Below, in pieces: positions 41,976 to 50,838 of a DNA stretch of 64,000 nt. Position numbers and translations under genes: made by a program. The stretch's first letter is position 1. Each line of letters starts with the position of its first letter. Under the pieces are notes generated by a model, which was not told the origin of the DNA, did not search any database, and saw nothing but the letters and a program-made list of their open reading frames with translations. This stretch comes from Actinomadura alba (GTDB lineage: Bacteria; Actinomycetota; Actinomycetes; Streptosporangiales; Streptosporangiaceae). The stretch is from the NCBI RefSeq assembly GCF_014323705.1, contig NZ_JABVEC010000001.1, positions 124,001 to 188,000 of the forward strand, given 5' to 3'.

Positions 41976-44900
41976 GTGAGCGTCGACGTGCTCGAACTCT
42001 TCTCCCCGGCCACTCGTGCGTGGTTCAGCGGGGCCTTCGCCGAGCCCACGACGGCTCAGGCCGGGGCCTGGGAGTCGATCGCGCGCGGCGACAACACGCT
42101 GGTCGTCGCGCCGACCGGCTCGGGCAAGACCCTCGCCGCCTTCCTGTGGTCACTCGACCGGCTGGCGTCCGGCCACCCGGCCGCACCCGGCCCGGGCGGC
42201 CCGGGAGACGGCGGCGGCGGGCCCGCCGACGCGCGCGGGGACGGGCGCCGGGACGGGCCTGGAACGAACGGCGCTCAGGGTGGGCGCGCGGGCGACGTGG
42301 ATCCACGGCGGCGCTGCCGGGTGCTCTACGTGTCGCCGCTGAAGGCGCTCGCCGTCGACGTGGAGCGCAACCTGCGCGCGCCGCTGACCGGCATCCGGCA
42401 GGCGGCCCGCCGGCTGGGGCTGCCCGAACCCGACGTGCGCGTCGGCATCCGGTCCGGCGACACCCCCGCCGACGAGCGCAGGCGGCTCGCGACCAAGCCT
42501 CCCGACATCATGATCACGACCCCTGAGTCGCTGTTCCTGCTGCTGACCTCGCAGGCCCGCGAGGCGTTGCGCGGCGTCGAGACCGTGATCATCGATGAGG
42601 TGCACGCGGTGGCCGGCACCAAGCGAGGCTCGCACCTGGCGCTGTCGTTGGAACGGCTCGACGCCCTCCTCGACCGGCCCGCGCAGCGGATCGGCCTGTC
42701 GGCGACCGTGCGCCCGGTGAACGAGGTGGCGGCCTTCCTCGGCGGCGGCAGACCGGCGACCGTCGTCCAGCCCCCGTACGAGAAGCGGTTCCAGCTCGAC
42801 GTCGTGGTGCCCCTGGAGGACATGGCCGAGGTGGGCCGGTTCGTCGACGACTCCGGTGTCGCCGATCCGCGCAACCGGTCGATCTGGCCGCACGTCGAGG
42901 ACAAGGTGCTCGACCTGATCGAGGCCCATCGGTCCACCATCGTCTTCGCCAACTCGCGGCGGCTGGCCGAGCGCCTGTGCGGGCGCCTCAACGAGCTGGC
43001 CTACGAACGCGCGCTGGGCACGGACCCGTCCGACGTCACCGCCCTGTCGGAGACGGAGGGGCCGTCCGCGGCGCGGCGTGGCCCGGCCGAGGTGATGGCC
43101 CAGGCCGGCGGGGCCGGTGGGGCGCCGGCCGAGATCGCCAGAGCGCACCACGGCTCGGTGTCCAAAGAGGAGCGCGCCGGCATCGAAGAGGCCCTCAAGC
43201 AGGGGCGGCTGCCCGCGGTCGTGGCCACCTCGAGCCTCGAACTGGGCATCGACATGGGTGCCGTCGACCTCGTCGTGCAGGTCGAGTCGCCGCCGTCGGT
43301 GGCCGGCGGCCTGCAGCGGGTCGGCCGGGCCGGGCACCAGGTCGGGGCCGTGTCCAAGGGCGTGATCTTCCCGAAGTACCGGGGCGACCTGGTGCAGACG
43401 GCGGTCGTGGCCGAGCGGATGAAGACGGGCGCCATCGAGGAGCTGCGCTACCCCCGCAACCCGCTCGACGTGCTCGCCCAGCAGATCGTCGCGATGGTGG
43501 CGATGGACGAGTGGACCGTCGACGAGCTCGATGGGCTGGTGCGGCGAGCGGCCCCGTTCGCCACCCTGCCGAGATCGGTGCTCGAGGCGACCCTCGACAT
43601 GCTCGCCGGGCGCTACCCGAGCGACGAGTTCGGTGAGCTGCGCCCGCGCCTCGTGTGGGACCGGGTCACCGGCGTGCTGCGGGACCGTCCGGGAGCACAG
43701 CGGCTGGCGGTGACCAGCGGCGGCACCATCCCCGACCGCGGACTGTTCGGCGTCTTCCTGGTGGGCGAGAAGAGCTCGCGCGTCGGCGAGCTCGACGAGG
43801 AGATGGTGTACGAGTCCCGCGTCGGCGACGTGTTCGTGCTCGGCGCCAGCTCATGGCGGATCGAGGACATCACCGCCGACCGCGTGCTGGTCTCCCCCGC
43901 CCCCGGGCAGCCGGGCAAGCTGCCCTTCTGGCACGGCGACGCCGCGGGCCGCCCGGCCGAGCTCGGCCGGGCCCTCGGGGTGTTCAGCCGCGAGCTCGCC
44001 GGGATGGCGCCCGACGAGGCGCGAGCGCGGGTGCGCGCCGCCGGCCTCGACGACTGGGCGGCCGGCAACCTGCTCTCCTACCTGGTCGAGCAGCGTGAGG
44101 CGACCGGATACGTCCCCGACGACCGCACCCTGGTGGTCGAGCGGTTCCGCGACGAGCTCGGCGACTGGCGGCTCGTCGTGCACTCGCCCTTCGGCGCCCG
44201 CGTCCACGCGCCCTGGGCACTCGCCATCACGGCGCGGCTGCGCGAGCGCTACGGAATGGACGCACAGGCCATGCACGCCGACGACGGCATCGTGCTGCGC
44301 GTGCCCGACACCGAGGAGCCGCCGCCCGCCGATCTGGCCCTGTTCGACCCCGATGAGCTCGAGCGCATGGTCGTCGACGAGCTGGGGGCCTCGGCGCTGT
44401 TCGCGGCCCGGTTCCGCGAGTGCGCGGCCCGCTCGCTCCTGCTGCCCCGCCACCGGCCCGGCAAGCGGATGCCACTGTGGCAGCAGCGGCAGCGTGCCGC
44501 GCAGCTGCTGGCCGTCGCGAGCAGGTACGCCTCGTTCCCGATCGTGCTCGAGACGGTCCGCGAGTGCCTCCAGGACGTCTTCGACGTGCCCGGCCTCGTC
44601 TCGCTGATGCGTGACCTCGCCGGTCGCAAGGCCCGCCTGGTCGAGGTCGAGACACCGGTACCGTCGCCCTTCGCCAGGTCGTTGCTGTTCCGCTACGTCA
44701 GCGCGTTCATGTACGAGGGCGACTCGCCGCTGGCCGAACGGCGGGCCCAGGCTCTCGCCCTCGACTCGACGCTGCTGGCCGAGTTGCTCGGCCAGGCCGA
44801 CCTGCGCGAGCTGCTCGACCCCGACGTCGTCGTCGAGGCGGCCATGGAACTTCAGCGGCTGACCGAAGACCGGCGGGCCCGCGATCTCGAGGGCGTCGCC

Positions 44901-46799
44901 GATCTGCTGAGCGGTCTCGGCCCCCTCACCACCGCCGAGGTCGCCGAGCGCTCCCGGCCCACCGGCACCGCACCCGGCGGCGAACCCGAGGCCGGGCCGG
45001 CCGGGCTCGAGCCCGGCCGGCCGGAGGACGGGCCGCCGGAGGACGGGCCGCCGGCCGACACCGCCCTGCTGCGGGCCGGCCGGTGGCTGGCCGAACTGGA
45101 GGAGACCCGCCGGGCGATCCGGGTGCGCATCGGCGGGATCGAGCGATGGACGGCCATCGAGGACGCCGGCCGGCTGCGCGACGCGCTGGGCGTCCCGCTG
45201 CCGGTGGGCGTCCCCGAGGCGTTCCTCGAGCCGGTCGACGATCCGATGGGCGACCTGCTCAGCCGCTATGCCCGCACCCACGGGCCCTTCTCCGCCACCG
45301 AGGCCGCCGCGCGCTTCGGCGTCGGCGGCGCGGTCGTCACCGAGACCCTCCGCAGGCTCGCGGCCACCGGCCGCGTCGTCGAAGGCGAGTTCCTCCCGGT
45401 GGCGGTGCTCACCTCGCGCACCGCCGAGACGACCCGCGGGCCGGCCGGCACCGAGTGGTGTGACGCGGGGGTCCTGCGGATGCTGCGCCGGCGATCGCTG
45501 GCCCGGCTGCGCGCCGAGGTCGAGCCGTCGCCGCCCGAGGCGCTCGCGCGCTTTCTGCCCGCCTGGCACGGCATCGGCACCGGCCGGCTCCACGGCATCG
45601 ACGCCCTCGTTCAGGCGATCGAGCAACTGCAGGGCGCGGCCATCCCCGCCTCGGCGCTGGAATCGCTGGTGCTGCCCGCGCGCGTACCGGGTTACTCACC
45701 GGCGCTCCTCGACGAGCTCACCTCGGCCGGCGAGGTGATCTGGGCGGGTCAGGGCGCACTGCCCGGCGGCGACGGCTGGCTGTCGCTCTACCTCGCCGAC
45801 ACCGCACCGCTCCTCATGGCCGAACCCGCCGAGATCACGCTGACGCCCCCGCACGAGGCGGTCTTGGAAGCGCTCGCCGACGGCGGCGCGATGTTCTTCC
45901 GCACCCTCGCCGACCGCGTCGGCGGCATTCTGCGCGGGCGTGACGAGAACGCCGTCCCGCCGGGCGACCAAGACCTCATCGCGGTGCTGTGGGACCTCGT
46001 GTGGGCCGGACATCTGACCAATGACACCCTGGCGGCGCTCCGCGCCACGCTCGGGTCCGGGCGCCCGGCGCACCGTCCGCGGGCCACCCGGCGAGGCCGT
46101 CCGGTGCTGCCCTCCCGTACCGGCCCGCCGACGGTGGCCGGCCGCTGGTGGCTGCTGCCCGCCCGCGAGGGCGACCCGACGCGGCGCTCGCACGCCCTGG
46201 CCGAAACGCTGCTCGACCGCTCCGGCATCGTGATCCGCGGAGCCGTCACGGCCGATCGCACGCCCGGCGGGTTCGCGGCCGTCTATCCGATCCTGCGCGC
46301 CTTCGAAGAGAGCGGCCGATGCCGGCGGGGCTACTTCGTCGAAGGCCTGGGCGCGGCGCAGTTCGCTCTGCCGGGAGCGGTCGACCGGCTGCGCGCCATG
46401 CGTTCCGACGACGTCCACGGCGCGCTTCGCGCGGTCGTGCTCGCCGCGGCCGACCCCGCGAACCCCTACGGTGCCGCGCTGCCCTGGCCTGAGCGGGCCG
46501 AGAGCGGCGCCGGAGGGCACAAGCCGGGCCGTAAGGCGGGAGCCCTGGTCGTGCTCGTGGGGGGCCGGCCGGTGCTCTATGTCGAGCGCGGCGGGCGCAC
46601 GCTGCTGTCGTGGGCCGACGATCCCGCTGAGCTGCGGCCCGCGGTCGACGCCCTGGCCCTGGCCGTACGGGAGGGCGCCCTCGGCAAGCTGACCGTCGAG
46701 CGTGTCGACGGGGAGTCGATCATCAACTCACCGCTCGCCGACGCGCTCGAATCGGCGGGATTCCACCCGACACCACGCGGCCTGCGCCTTCGCGCCTGA
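41976..46799 (+). CDS. lhr: Large DEAD/H-box ATP-dependent helicase Lhr
   Basis: This 1,607-residue 3'-5' helicase of the Lhr-Core plus long C-terminal domain type has motif I VVAPTGSGKTLAAFLWSLDR, motif Ia VLYVSPLKALAVDVERNL, DEVH box IIDEVHAVAGTKRGSHLAL, motif III GLSATVRP, motif V TSSLELGIDMGAVDLV and motif VI GGLQRVGRAGHQVGAVSKG. A Gly/Pro/Asp-rich insert of about 45 residues interrupts motifs I and Ia, and another low-complexity insert (EVMAQAGGAGGAPAEIA) lies between IV and V. GTG 41976 fits a leaderless start; ATG 41967 is the alternative. Actinobacterial Lhr is linked to DNA damage responses, which fits the promoter. Confidence 0.95.
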   Translation: MSVDVLELFSPATRAWFSGAFAEPTTAQAGAWESIARGDNTLVVAPTGSGKTLAAFLWSLDRLASGHPAAPGPGGPGDGGGGPADARGDGRRDGPGTNGAQGGRAGDVDPRRRCRVLYVSPLKALAVDVERNLRAPLTGIRQAARRLGLPEPDVRVGIRSGDTPADERRRLATKPPDIMITTPESLFLLLTSQAREALRGVETVIIDEVHAVAGTKRGSHLALSLERLDALLDRPAQRIGLSATVRPVNEVAAFLGGGRPATVVQPPYEKRFQLDVVVPLEDMAEVGRFVDDSGVADPRNRSIWPHVEDKVLDLIEAHRSTIVFANSRRLAERLCGRLNELAYERALGTDPSDVTALSETEGPSAARRGPAEVMAQAGGAGGAPAEIARAHHGSVSKEERAGIEEALKQGRLPAVVATSSLELGIDMGAVDLVVQVESPPSVAGGLQRVGRAGHQVGAVSKGVIFPKYRGDLVQTAVVAERMKTGAIEELRYPRNPLDVLAQQIVAMVAMDEWTVDELDGLVRRAAPFATLPRSVLEATLDMLAGRYPSDEFGELRPRLVWDRVTGVLRDRPGAQRLAVTSGGTIPDRGLFGVFLVGEKSSRVGELDEEMVYESRVGDVFVLGASSWRIEDITADRVLVSPAPGQPGKLPFWHGDAAGRPAELGRALGVFSRELAGMAPDEARARVRAAGLDDWAAGNLLSYLVEQREATGYVPDDRTLVVERFRDELGDWRLVVHSPFGARVHAPWALAITARLRERYGMDAQAMHADDGIVLRVPDTEEPPPADLALFDPDELERMVVDELGASALFAARFRECAARSLLLPRHRPGKRMPLWQQRQRAAQLLAVASRYASFPIVLETVRECLQDVFDVPGLVSLMRDLAGRKARLVEVETPVPSPFARSLLFRYVSAFMYEGDSPLAERRAQALALDSTLLAELLGQADLRELLDPDVVVEAAMELQRLTEDRRARDLEGVADLLSGLGPLTTAEVAERSRPTGTAPGGEPEAGPAGLEPGRPEDGPPEDGPPADTALLRAGRWLAELEETRRAIRVRIGGIERWTAIEDAGRLRDALGVPLPVGVPEAFLEPVDDPMGDLLSRYARTHGPFSATEAAARFGVGGAVVTETLRRLAATGRVVEGEFLPVAVLTSRTAETTRGPAGTEWCDAGVLRMLRRRSLARLRAEVEPSPPEALARFLPAWHGIGTGRLHGIDALVQAIEQLQGAAIPASALESLVLPARVPGYSPALLDELTSAGEVIWAGQGALPGGDGWLSLYLADTAPLLMAEPAEITLTPPHEAVLEALADGGAMFFRTLADRVGGILRGRDENAVPPGDQDLIAVLWDLVWAGHLTNDTLAALRATLGSGRPAHRPRATRRGRPVLPSRTGPPTVAGRWWLLPAREGDPTRRSHALAETLLDRSGIVIRGAVTADRTPGGFAAVYPILRAFEESGRCRRGYFVEGLGAAQFALPGAVDRLRAMRSDDVHGALRAVVLAAADPANPYGAALPWPERAESGAGGHKPGRKAGALVVLVGGRPVLYVERGGRTLLSWADDPAELRPAVDALALAVREGALGKLTVERVDGESIINSPLADALESAGFHPTPRGLRLRA

Positions 46800-46864
46800 A
46801 CAGGCCGGCCGGGCACCGACCGCTTCGTCTCCGCTGCGGCGCAGGTCACAGATCGACGCAGGAC

Positions 46865-46886
46865 TGTCGGTGGGCGGCCCTATGTT
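46865..46886 (+). promoter_or_regulatory. Orphan RecA-NDp/PafBC-like promoter
   Basis: TGTCGGTGG (46865-46873), 7 nt, TATGTT (46881-46886). This is the best match of the four to the consensus, with a perfect TANNNT. The start would fall at 46893-46894, 95 bp after the lhr stop. No known gene lies downstream on this strand before the convergent ROK gene. Confidence 0.6.
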
Positions 46887-46893
46887 GACACTC

Positions 46894-47025
46894 GTGGACG
46901 TGCGAGTCCGCGGGGATTCGAGTCCGCGGGGACACCGCCCGTCCTGGTCCGGAGGGAGACTCCAGCCGGACCGGCTCTGTCCCGTCTCAGGGTTCCCAGC
47001 CCAGGGTCCTCAGCCCAGGGTCTGA
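46894..47025 (+). CDS. Possible leaderless small ORF after the orphan damage promoter
   Basis: The GTG at 46894 lies 7 nt after the -10, the same geometry as lhr, and opens a 43-codon frame (VDVRVRGDSSPRGHRPSWSG to the TGA at 47023). Third-position GC is only moderate and there is no homology I recognise, so it may not be translated; the transcript could equally be a non-coding RNA. Confidence 0.25.
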   Translation: MDVRVRGDSSPRGHRPSWSGGRLQPDRLCPVSGFPAQGPQPRV

Positions 47026-47129
47026 CCGAGAATCGTCCGCGTGGCTGATGTGAACCAACCGCGTGTTCGGGGATTCTGAGACATACGGGGTTTGGCGGGC
47101 GCTGCCCGCGATGAGAACGGGGAACGGCT

Positions 47130-47267
47130 ATGACATCGACGGCACGGTGGGTCATCGCTCAGCGGCGCAGGAGGCTAGTGATCAACCAAACGCTGCGCGA
47201 CCGCATTCAGCACGATCCGAGGCGGGCCCCGGCCCCGCTCGGCACCGCCACCGACGCGAAGTCGTGA
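47130..47267 (+). CDS. Possible small basic peptide gene
   Basis: This 45-codon frame reads MTSTARWVIAQRRRRLVINQ, then TLRDRIQHDPRRAPAPLG. ATG 47130 has GGGGAA six bases upstream. It lies about 235 nt downstream of the orphan promoter's start and could be the product of that transcript. The peptide is very basic and has no known family. Support is limited to start context and reading frame. Confidence 0.33.
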   Translation: MTSTARWVIAQRRRRLVINQTLRDRIQHDPRRAPAPLGTATDAKS

Positions 47268-47339
47268 CCGGCCGGGCCTGAGCCCGTCCACGCGATCGCC
47301 GTCCGGAGGCCTTGAGGGGGCCGGCCCCGCGCGGGGGCG

Positions 47340-48533
47340 TCAGCTCTCGGTGGTGCTGGAGAACACCTCTTCGCGAGCCCGTACGAGAGCCGCGTGCAGG
47401 GCACCGCGGAGCACCGGATTCCCGTCGACCTCGGTCACGGTGACCTGGGGCCGGGTCGGGCAGATGCGCGCGACCGCCGCCTCGATCCGCCCGGCGAGCG
47501 GAACTCCGCCCGCCCGCCCGAGATCACCGGCGATCACCATCAGGCCGGGATCGAGCACGATGTTCACCGCGGCGACCCCGTACGAGATGCGGGTCGCGAG
47601 TTCGTCGAGGAACGCGCCGCCGCGCGGCTCGTCCGCTGCGGCGGTCCGCACGCACTCGATCGCGGTCGGCTCGGTGAATCCGTGCTCACGCGCCAGTTCC
47701 CGCACGGCGTCCGCTCCGACGAGCGAGCCGAACCCGCCCGCCAGGGCGGGGCCTCCCCACGTCATCGACTCGGTGACCCCCTCGGGCAGCGGTACACCCG
47801 GGACCGGCAGATAGCCGATCTCACCGGCTCCACCGGACATGCCCCGGTGCAGCCGCCCACCGAGCATGACCGCCAGCCCGATCCCGCGGTCGACCCAGAT
47901 GAGGGCGAAGTCGTCGGCGCCGGCCGCGGCACCGTACGCCCGCTCGGCCACGGCGACGAGATTCACGTCGTTCTCGATCACCACCGGACGCCGCAAGTCC
48001 GTCCGCAACCCCTCCAGCACGCCCTCGTGCCAGGCGGGAAGGTCGAAGGCGAACTGGACGTCGCCCGTACGGGGGTCGACGACGCCCGGAGAGCCGATCA
48101 CAAAGGCGTTGAGGCGCGATACCGCCACCTTCGCGGACCGGCAGGCCTTCGCGACGGCGTTGTGCACGACCGCGACGGGGTCGGCCGCGCCGTTCGGGTC
48201 GACGGTCACCTGGCTGATGATGTGGCCGGTGATGTCGGCGATCCCGGCGGTCACCCCGGACGGCCCGACCTCGACGCCGGCGACGTAGGCGCTCGACGGC
48301 ACGACGGCGTACAGGGCGGCGTTCGGGCCGCGCCCACTGGCCTGCTGCCCAACGACGTGGACGAGCCCGCGCTCTTCCAGCCTGGACAGCAACTGCGAGG
48401 CCGTCACCTTGGACAGCCCGGTACGGCTTCCGATCTGGGTGCGCGTCAGCGGCCCCTCGGCCAGCAGAAGCTCGAGTGCGGCCCGGTCGTTCAGCGCACG
48501 CAACAACCTCGGCGTGCCGGGGCCCTGGGCCAT
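47340..48533 (-). CDS. ROK family transcriptional regulator
   Basis: This 397-residue sugar-responsive repressor has an N-terminal winged helix (LLLAEGPLTRTQIGSRTGLS, KVTASQLLSRLEERGLVHVV) and a C-terminal ROK sugar-binding/kinase-like domain (GVEVGPSGVTAGIADITGHI, VIGSPGVVDPRTGDVQ, IENDVNLVAVAERAYGAAAG, GMSGGAGEIGYLPV). The Cys-rich zinc motif of classical ROK kinases is absent, as expected for a regulator. ATG 48533. It is divergent from a GH3 glycosidase; an A/T-rich palindrome-like site lies between them. Confidence 0.93.
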   Translation of the reverse strand: MAQGPGTPRLLRALNDRAALELLLAEGPLTRTQIGSRTGLSKVTASQLLSRLEERGLVHVVGQQASGRGPNAALYAVVPSSAYVAGVEVGPSGVTAGIADITGHIISQVTVDPNGAADPVAVVHNAVAKACRSAKVAVSRLNAFVIGSPGVVDPRTGDVQFAFDLPAWHEGVLEGLRTDLRRPVVIENDVNLVAVAERAYGAAAGADDFALIWVDRGIGLAVMLGGRLHRGMSGGAGEIGYLPVPGVPLPEGVTESMTWGGPALAGGFGSLVGADAVRELAREHGFTEPTAIECVRTAAADEPRGGAFLDELATRISYGVAAVNIVLDPGLMVIAGDLGRAGGVPLAGRIEAAVARICPTRPQVTVTEVDGNPVLRGALHAALVRAREEVFSSTTES

Positions 48534-48574
48534 GCTCGCTCCTTCTATTTCAATGTGCTAACAGCGGGTATTAT

Positions 48575-48590
48575 TTAGGAAAGTTTCTTG
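48575..48590. promoter_or_regulatory. Candidate ROK operator
   Basis: TTAGGAAAGTTTCTTG has a GAAA-G-TTTC core with partly symmetric flanks in an A/T-rich patch, 42 bp upstream of the ROK gene. I recall similar GGAAAGTTTCC-type sites for ROK sugar regulators in actinomycetes. The patch stands out from the GC-rich surroundings. Confidence 0.5.
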
Positions 48591-48770
48591 TTATTTTACG
48601 TAGCGTCCTACCGACTCAGGCCCTGGGGGCGTGCGCGCAGCGCCGACCGGTAGGAGGGCGCCCCGCGACCAGTGCGAACACGAAGCCGGACATGGCAAGG
48701 ACCTTACGGGTTTCCAGCCGGTCCGGACCGCCCCACAAGGCGCGAGGCGACGCAGGACAGGGAGATTTCA
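48591..48770. other. Leader stretch between ROK operator and GH3 gene
   Basis: No supported gene. Open frames cross it in several directions but lack family likeness. It is probably the untranslated leader of the glycosidase transcript. Confidence 0.35.
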
Positions 48771-48848
48771 GTGATTTTGGTGAGGATGACGGCCGGCACG
48801 GCCACCGTCGTGGCCGCCCGTCACCACGGTGTGGACAGCGAGTCATGA
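48771..48848 (+). CDS. Possible 25-codon leader ORF coupled to the GH3 gene
   Basis: GTG 48771, seven bases after AGGGAG, opens MILVRMTAGTATVVAARHHG then VDSES and a TGA that overlaps the GH3 ATG (ATGA). The ribosome site and coupling are good, but the peptide has no known family. It may be a translational leader or the last piece of a lost gene. Confidence 0.35.
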   Translation: MILVRMTAGTATVVAARHHGVDSES

Positions 48849-50290
48849 CCGCGTCCGACCTCGGCAGGCTGGCCCGCGCCGCTCTGCTCGTGCCGTTCCC
48901 CGGCCCGACCGCGCCCCGCTGGGTGCTGGACCACCTCGAGCGCGGCCTCGGCGGCGTCACGCTGTTCGCCATCAACGGCAACGTGCCCGGCAACACCGCC
49001 CTCGCCGCACTGACCGCCGAGCTCCGCAAGGCGGGCGACCCGGTCATCACGATCGACGAGGAGGGCGGTGACGTCACCCGCCTGGCGCACACGACCGGCA
49101 GCCCGTATCCGGGCAACGCCGCGCTCGGCGCGGTCGACGACCCCGAGCTCACCCGCCGGGTCCACCGGTCGCTCGGAGCGGAACTCGCCGGTGTCGGGGT
49201 GAACCTCAACTTCGCGCCTTCCGTCGACGTCAACACCGCCGACGACAATCCGGTCATCGGCACCCGGGCGTTCGGATCCGACCCGGTACTCGTCGCACGG
49301 CACGCCGCCGCGGCGACCGCGGGCCTGCAGGAGGCCGGCGTGGCCGCCTGCGCCAAGCACTTCCCGGGGCACGGGGCCACCCGGGAGGATTCTCACCTGT
49401 CCGTACCGATCGTGGACGCCGATCTCGAACTGCTCGACCGCCGCGAGCTCGTCCCGTTCCGCGCCGCCATCGAGGCCGGCGTCAAGGCGGTGATGACGGC
49501 CCATCTCAACGTGCCCGCGATCACCGACGGCCAGCCGGCGACGCTTTCGCACGCGGCCATCACGGGCCTGCTGCGCGGTCGGCTCGGCCATGACGGCGTG
49601 GTCGTCACCGACGCGCTCGACATGCGCGGCGCGAGCGGAGAGATCGGTATTCCCGAGGCGGCGGTGCGGGCGCTCAACGCCGGCGCCGACCTGCTCTGCC
49701 TCGGCTCGCAGGAGTACGAGGACAGCGTGCGGGCCATCCTCGACGCCATCGTGGCGGCAGTCCGGTCGGGCCGGCTGGCCGAGGAGCGGCTGGCAGAGGC
49801 GGCCGAGCGCACCGAGCGCCTCAAGGCCTGGCTGGCGCCCGGCGGGGCGGGCACCGTCGACGCGGCCGTCGGCATGGAGGCCGCGCGCCGGGCGGTCCGG
49901 CTGTCCGGCGAGCTGCCGGAGGCCGGGTCCCCCCTGGTGATCGAGTTGCACGCGCCTGGCAACATCGCGGTCGGGCCGGTTCCCTGGGGACTCGGCCCCT
50001 GGCTCCCGGCCGCGGACCTCGTACGGGTCGACGGCGACCCGGTCGACCCCGCCGATCTGCTGGAACGCGCCAACGGGCGGCCGCTGGTCCTGGTGGTCCG
50101 GGACGCCCATCGCGACGCCGGCCAGCGCGAGCTCGTGTCCACCCTGCTGGCCGGCCGCTCCGACGCGGTGGTCGTGGAGATGGGACTGCCGGTCTGGCGC
50201 CCCGAGTCCGCGGGGTTCATCGCGACCTACGGAGCGGCGTACGCCAACGGGCGGGCGGCGGCCGAGTTGCTCGGTCTCGCCGGGGAGTAG
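48845..50290 (+). CDS. Glycoside hydrolase family 3, beta-N-acetylhexosaminidase-like
   Basis: This 481-residue GH3 enzyme is probably of the NagZ/beta-N-acetylglucosaminidase branch. The TIM barrel shows ITIDEEGGDVTRLAHTTGSP, VGVNLNFAPSVDVNTADDNP, ACAKHFPGHGATREDSHLSV (the KHFPGHG-x-DSH His/Asp acid-base motif of NagZ-type enzymes) and VVVTDALDMRGASG with the nucleophile Asp. A C-terminal domain of about 130 residues follows. No signal peptide is visible, so it is probably cytoplasmic and recycles cell-wall or chitin sugars. ATG 48845 overlaps the small leader frame. Control by the divergent ROK regulator is likely. Confidence 0.92.
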   Translation: MTASDLGRLARAALLVPFPGPTAPRWVLDHLERGLGGVTLFAINGNVPGNTALAALTAELRKAGDPVITIDEEGGDVTRLAHTTGSPYPGNAALGAVDDPELTRRVHRSLGAELAGVGVNLNFAPSVDVNTADDNPVIGTRAFGSDPVLVARHAAAATAGLQEAGVAACAKHFPGHGATREDSHLSVPIVDADLELLDRRELVPFRAAIEAGVKAVMTAHLNVPAITDGQPATLSHAAITGLLRGRLGHDGVVVTDALDMRGASGEIGIPEAAVRALNAGADLLCLGSQEYEDSVRAILDAIVAAVRSGRLAEERLAEAAERTERLKAWLAPGGAGTVDAAVGMEAARRAVRLSGELPEAGSPLVIELHAPGNIAVGPVPWGLGPWLPAADLVRVDGDPVDPADLLERANGRPLVLVVRDAHRDAGQRELVSTLLAGRSDAVVVEMGLPVWRPESAGFIATYGAAYANGRAAAELLGLAGE

Positions 50291-50333
50291 GCGGGAAGCC
50301 CGACTACTCCTATCGGTAAGAGATAATCACCTC

Positions 50334-50798
50334 ATGAGACTGTCCGCCCGAGTCGATTACGCGCTACGCGCGGCCGCCGAGCTCACCGTCGCGGGATCGC
50401 ACCCGGTAACGGCGGTTCAGCTCGCCGAGGCACAGCAGATCCCGCCCAAATTCCTCGAGAACATCCTCGGCCAGCTCCGCCGGTCCGGCCTGATCCGCAG
50501 CCAGCGCGGTCCGGACGGCGGATACTGGCTGGCCAGGCCGGCCGAGCAGATCTCCCTGGCCGACATCATCCGAGCCATCGACGGGCCCTTGCTGGGGGTC
50601 CGCGGCGAACGCCCGGAAGATCTCGGCTACTCCGGTGCCGCGCGCTCGCTGCAGGAAGTCTGGATCGCCCTGCGCGCCAGCGAGCGCTCCATCCTGGAAC
50701 AGGTCAGCCTCGCTCACATCGGCACCGGCGACCTTCCGGACGTGGTGCGCACGCTGACCGCCAACCCCGAGGCATGGGAATCCCCGGCCTTCAGCTGA
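50334..50798 (+). CDS. Rrf2 family transcriptional regulator lacking the Fe-S cysteines
   Basis: This 154-residue winged-helix regulator has MRLSARVDYALRAAAELTVA, then QLAEAQQIPPKFLENILGQL, GLIRSQRGPDGGYWLARPAE and ISLADIIRAIDGPLLGVRGE. The three Cys that hold the cluster in IscR/NsrR/RsrR are absent, so it belongs with the cluster-free (CymR-like) branch, often tied to sulfur metabolism. GATAAT lies 6 nt before ATG 50334, so the mRNA may be leaderless. The upstream ACTACTCCTATCGGTAAGAG region is a plausible autoregulatory site. Confidence 0.92.
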   Translation: MRLSARVDYALRAAAELTVAGSHPVTAVQLAEAQQIPPKFLENILGQLRRSGLIRSQRGPDGGYWLARPAEQISLADIIRAIDGPLLGVRGERPEDLGYSGAARSLQEVWIALRASERSILEQVSLAHIGTGDLPDVVRTLTANPEAWESPAFS

Positions 50799-50838
50799 GG
50801 GCCCGCGAGCGCGAGGTCGAAGTGCCGCCGAGGTAGAG

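Larger units (their letters stand above)
46800..47339. other. 540-bp gap between lhr and the ROK regulator gene
   Basis: It contains a RecA-NDp-like promoter (46865-46886) pointing away from lhr, two short plus-strand reading frames listed separately, and short direct repeats: GAGTCCGCGGGGA twice (near 46905 and 46919) and CAGCCCAGGGTC twice (near 46997 and 47011). No known protein or RNA family is recognised. Confidence 0.5.

Noticed and set aside
42150..43337. Long minus-strand frame inside lhr
   Set aside because: Antisense shadow of the helicase; no start signal or family.
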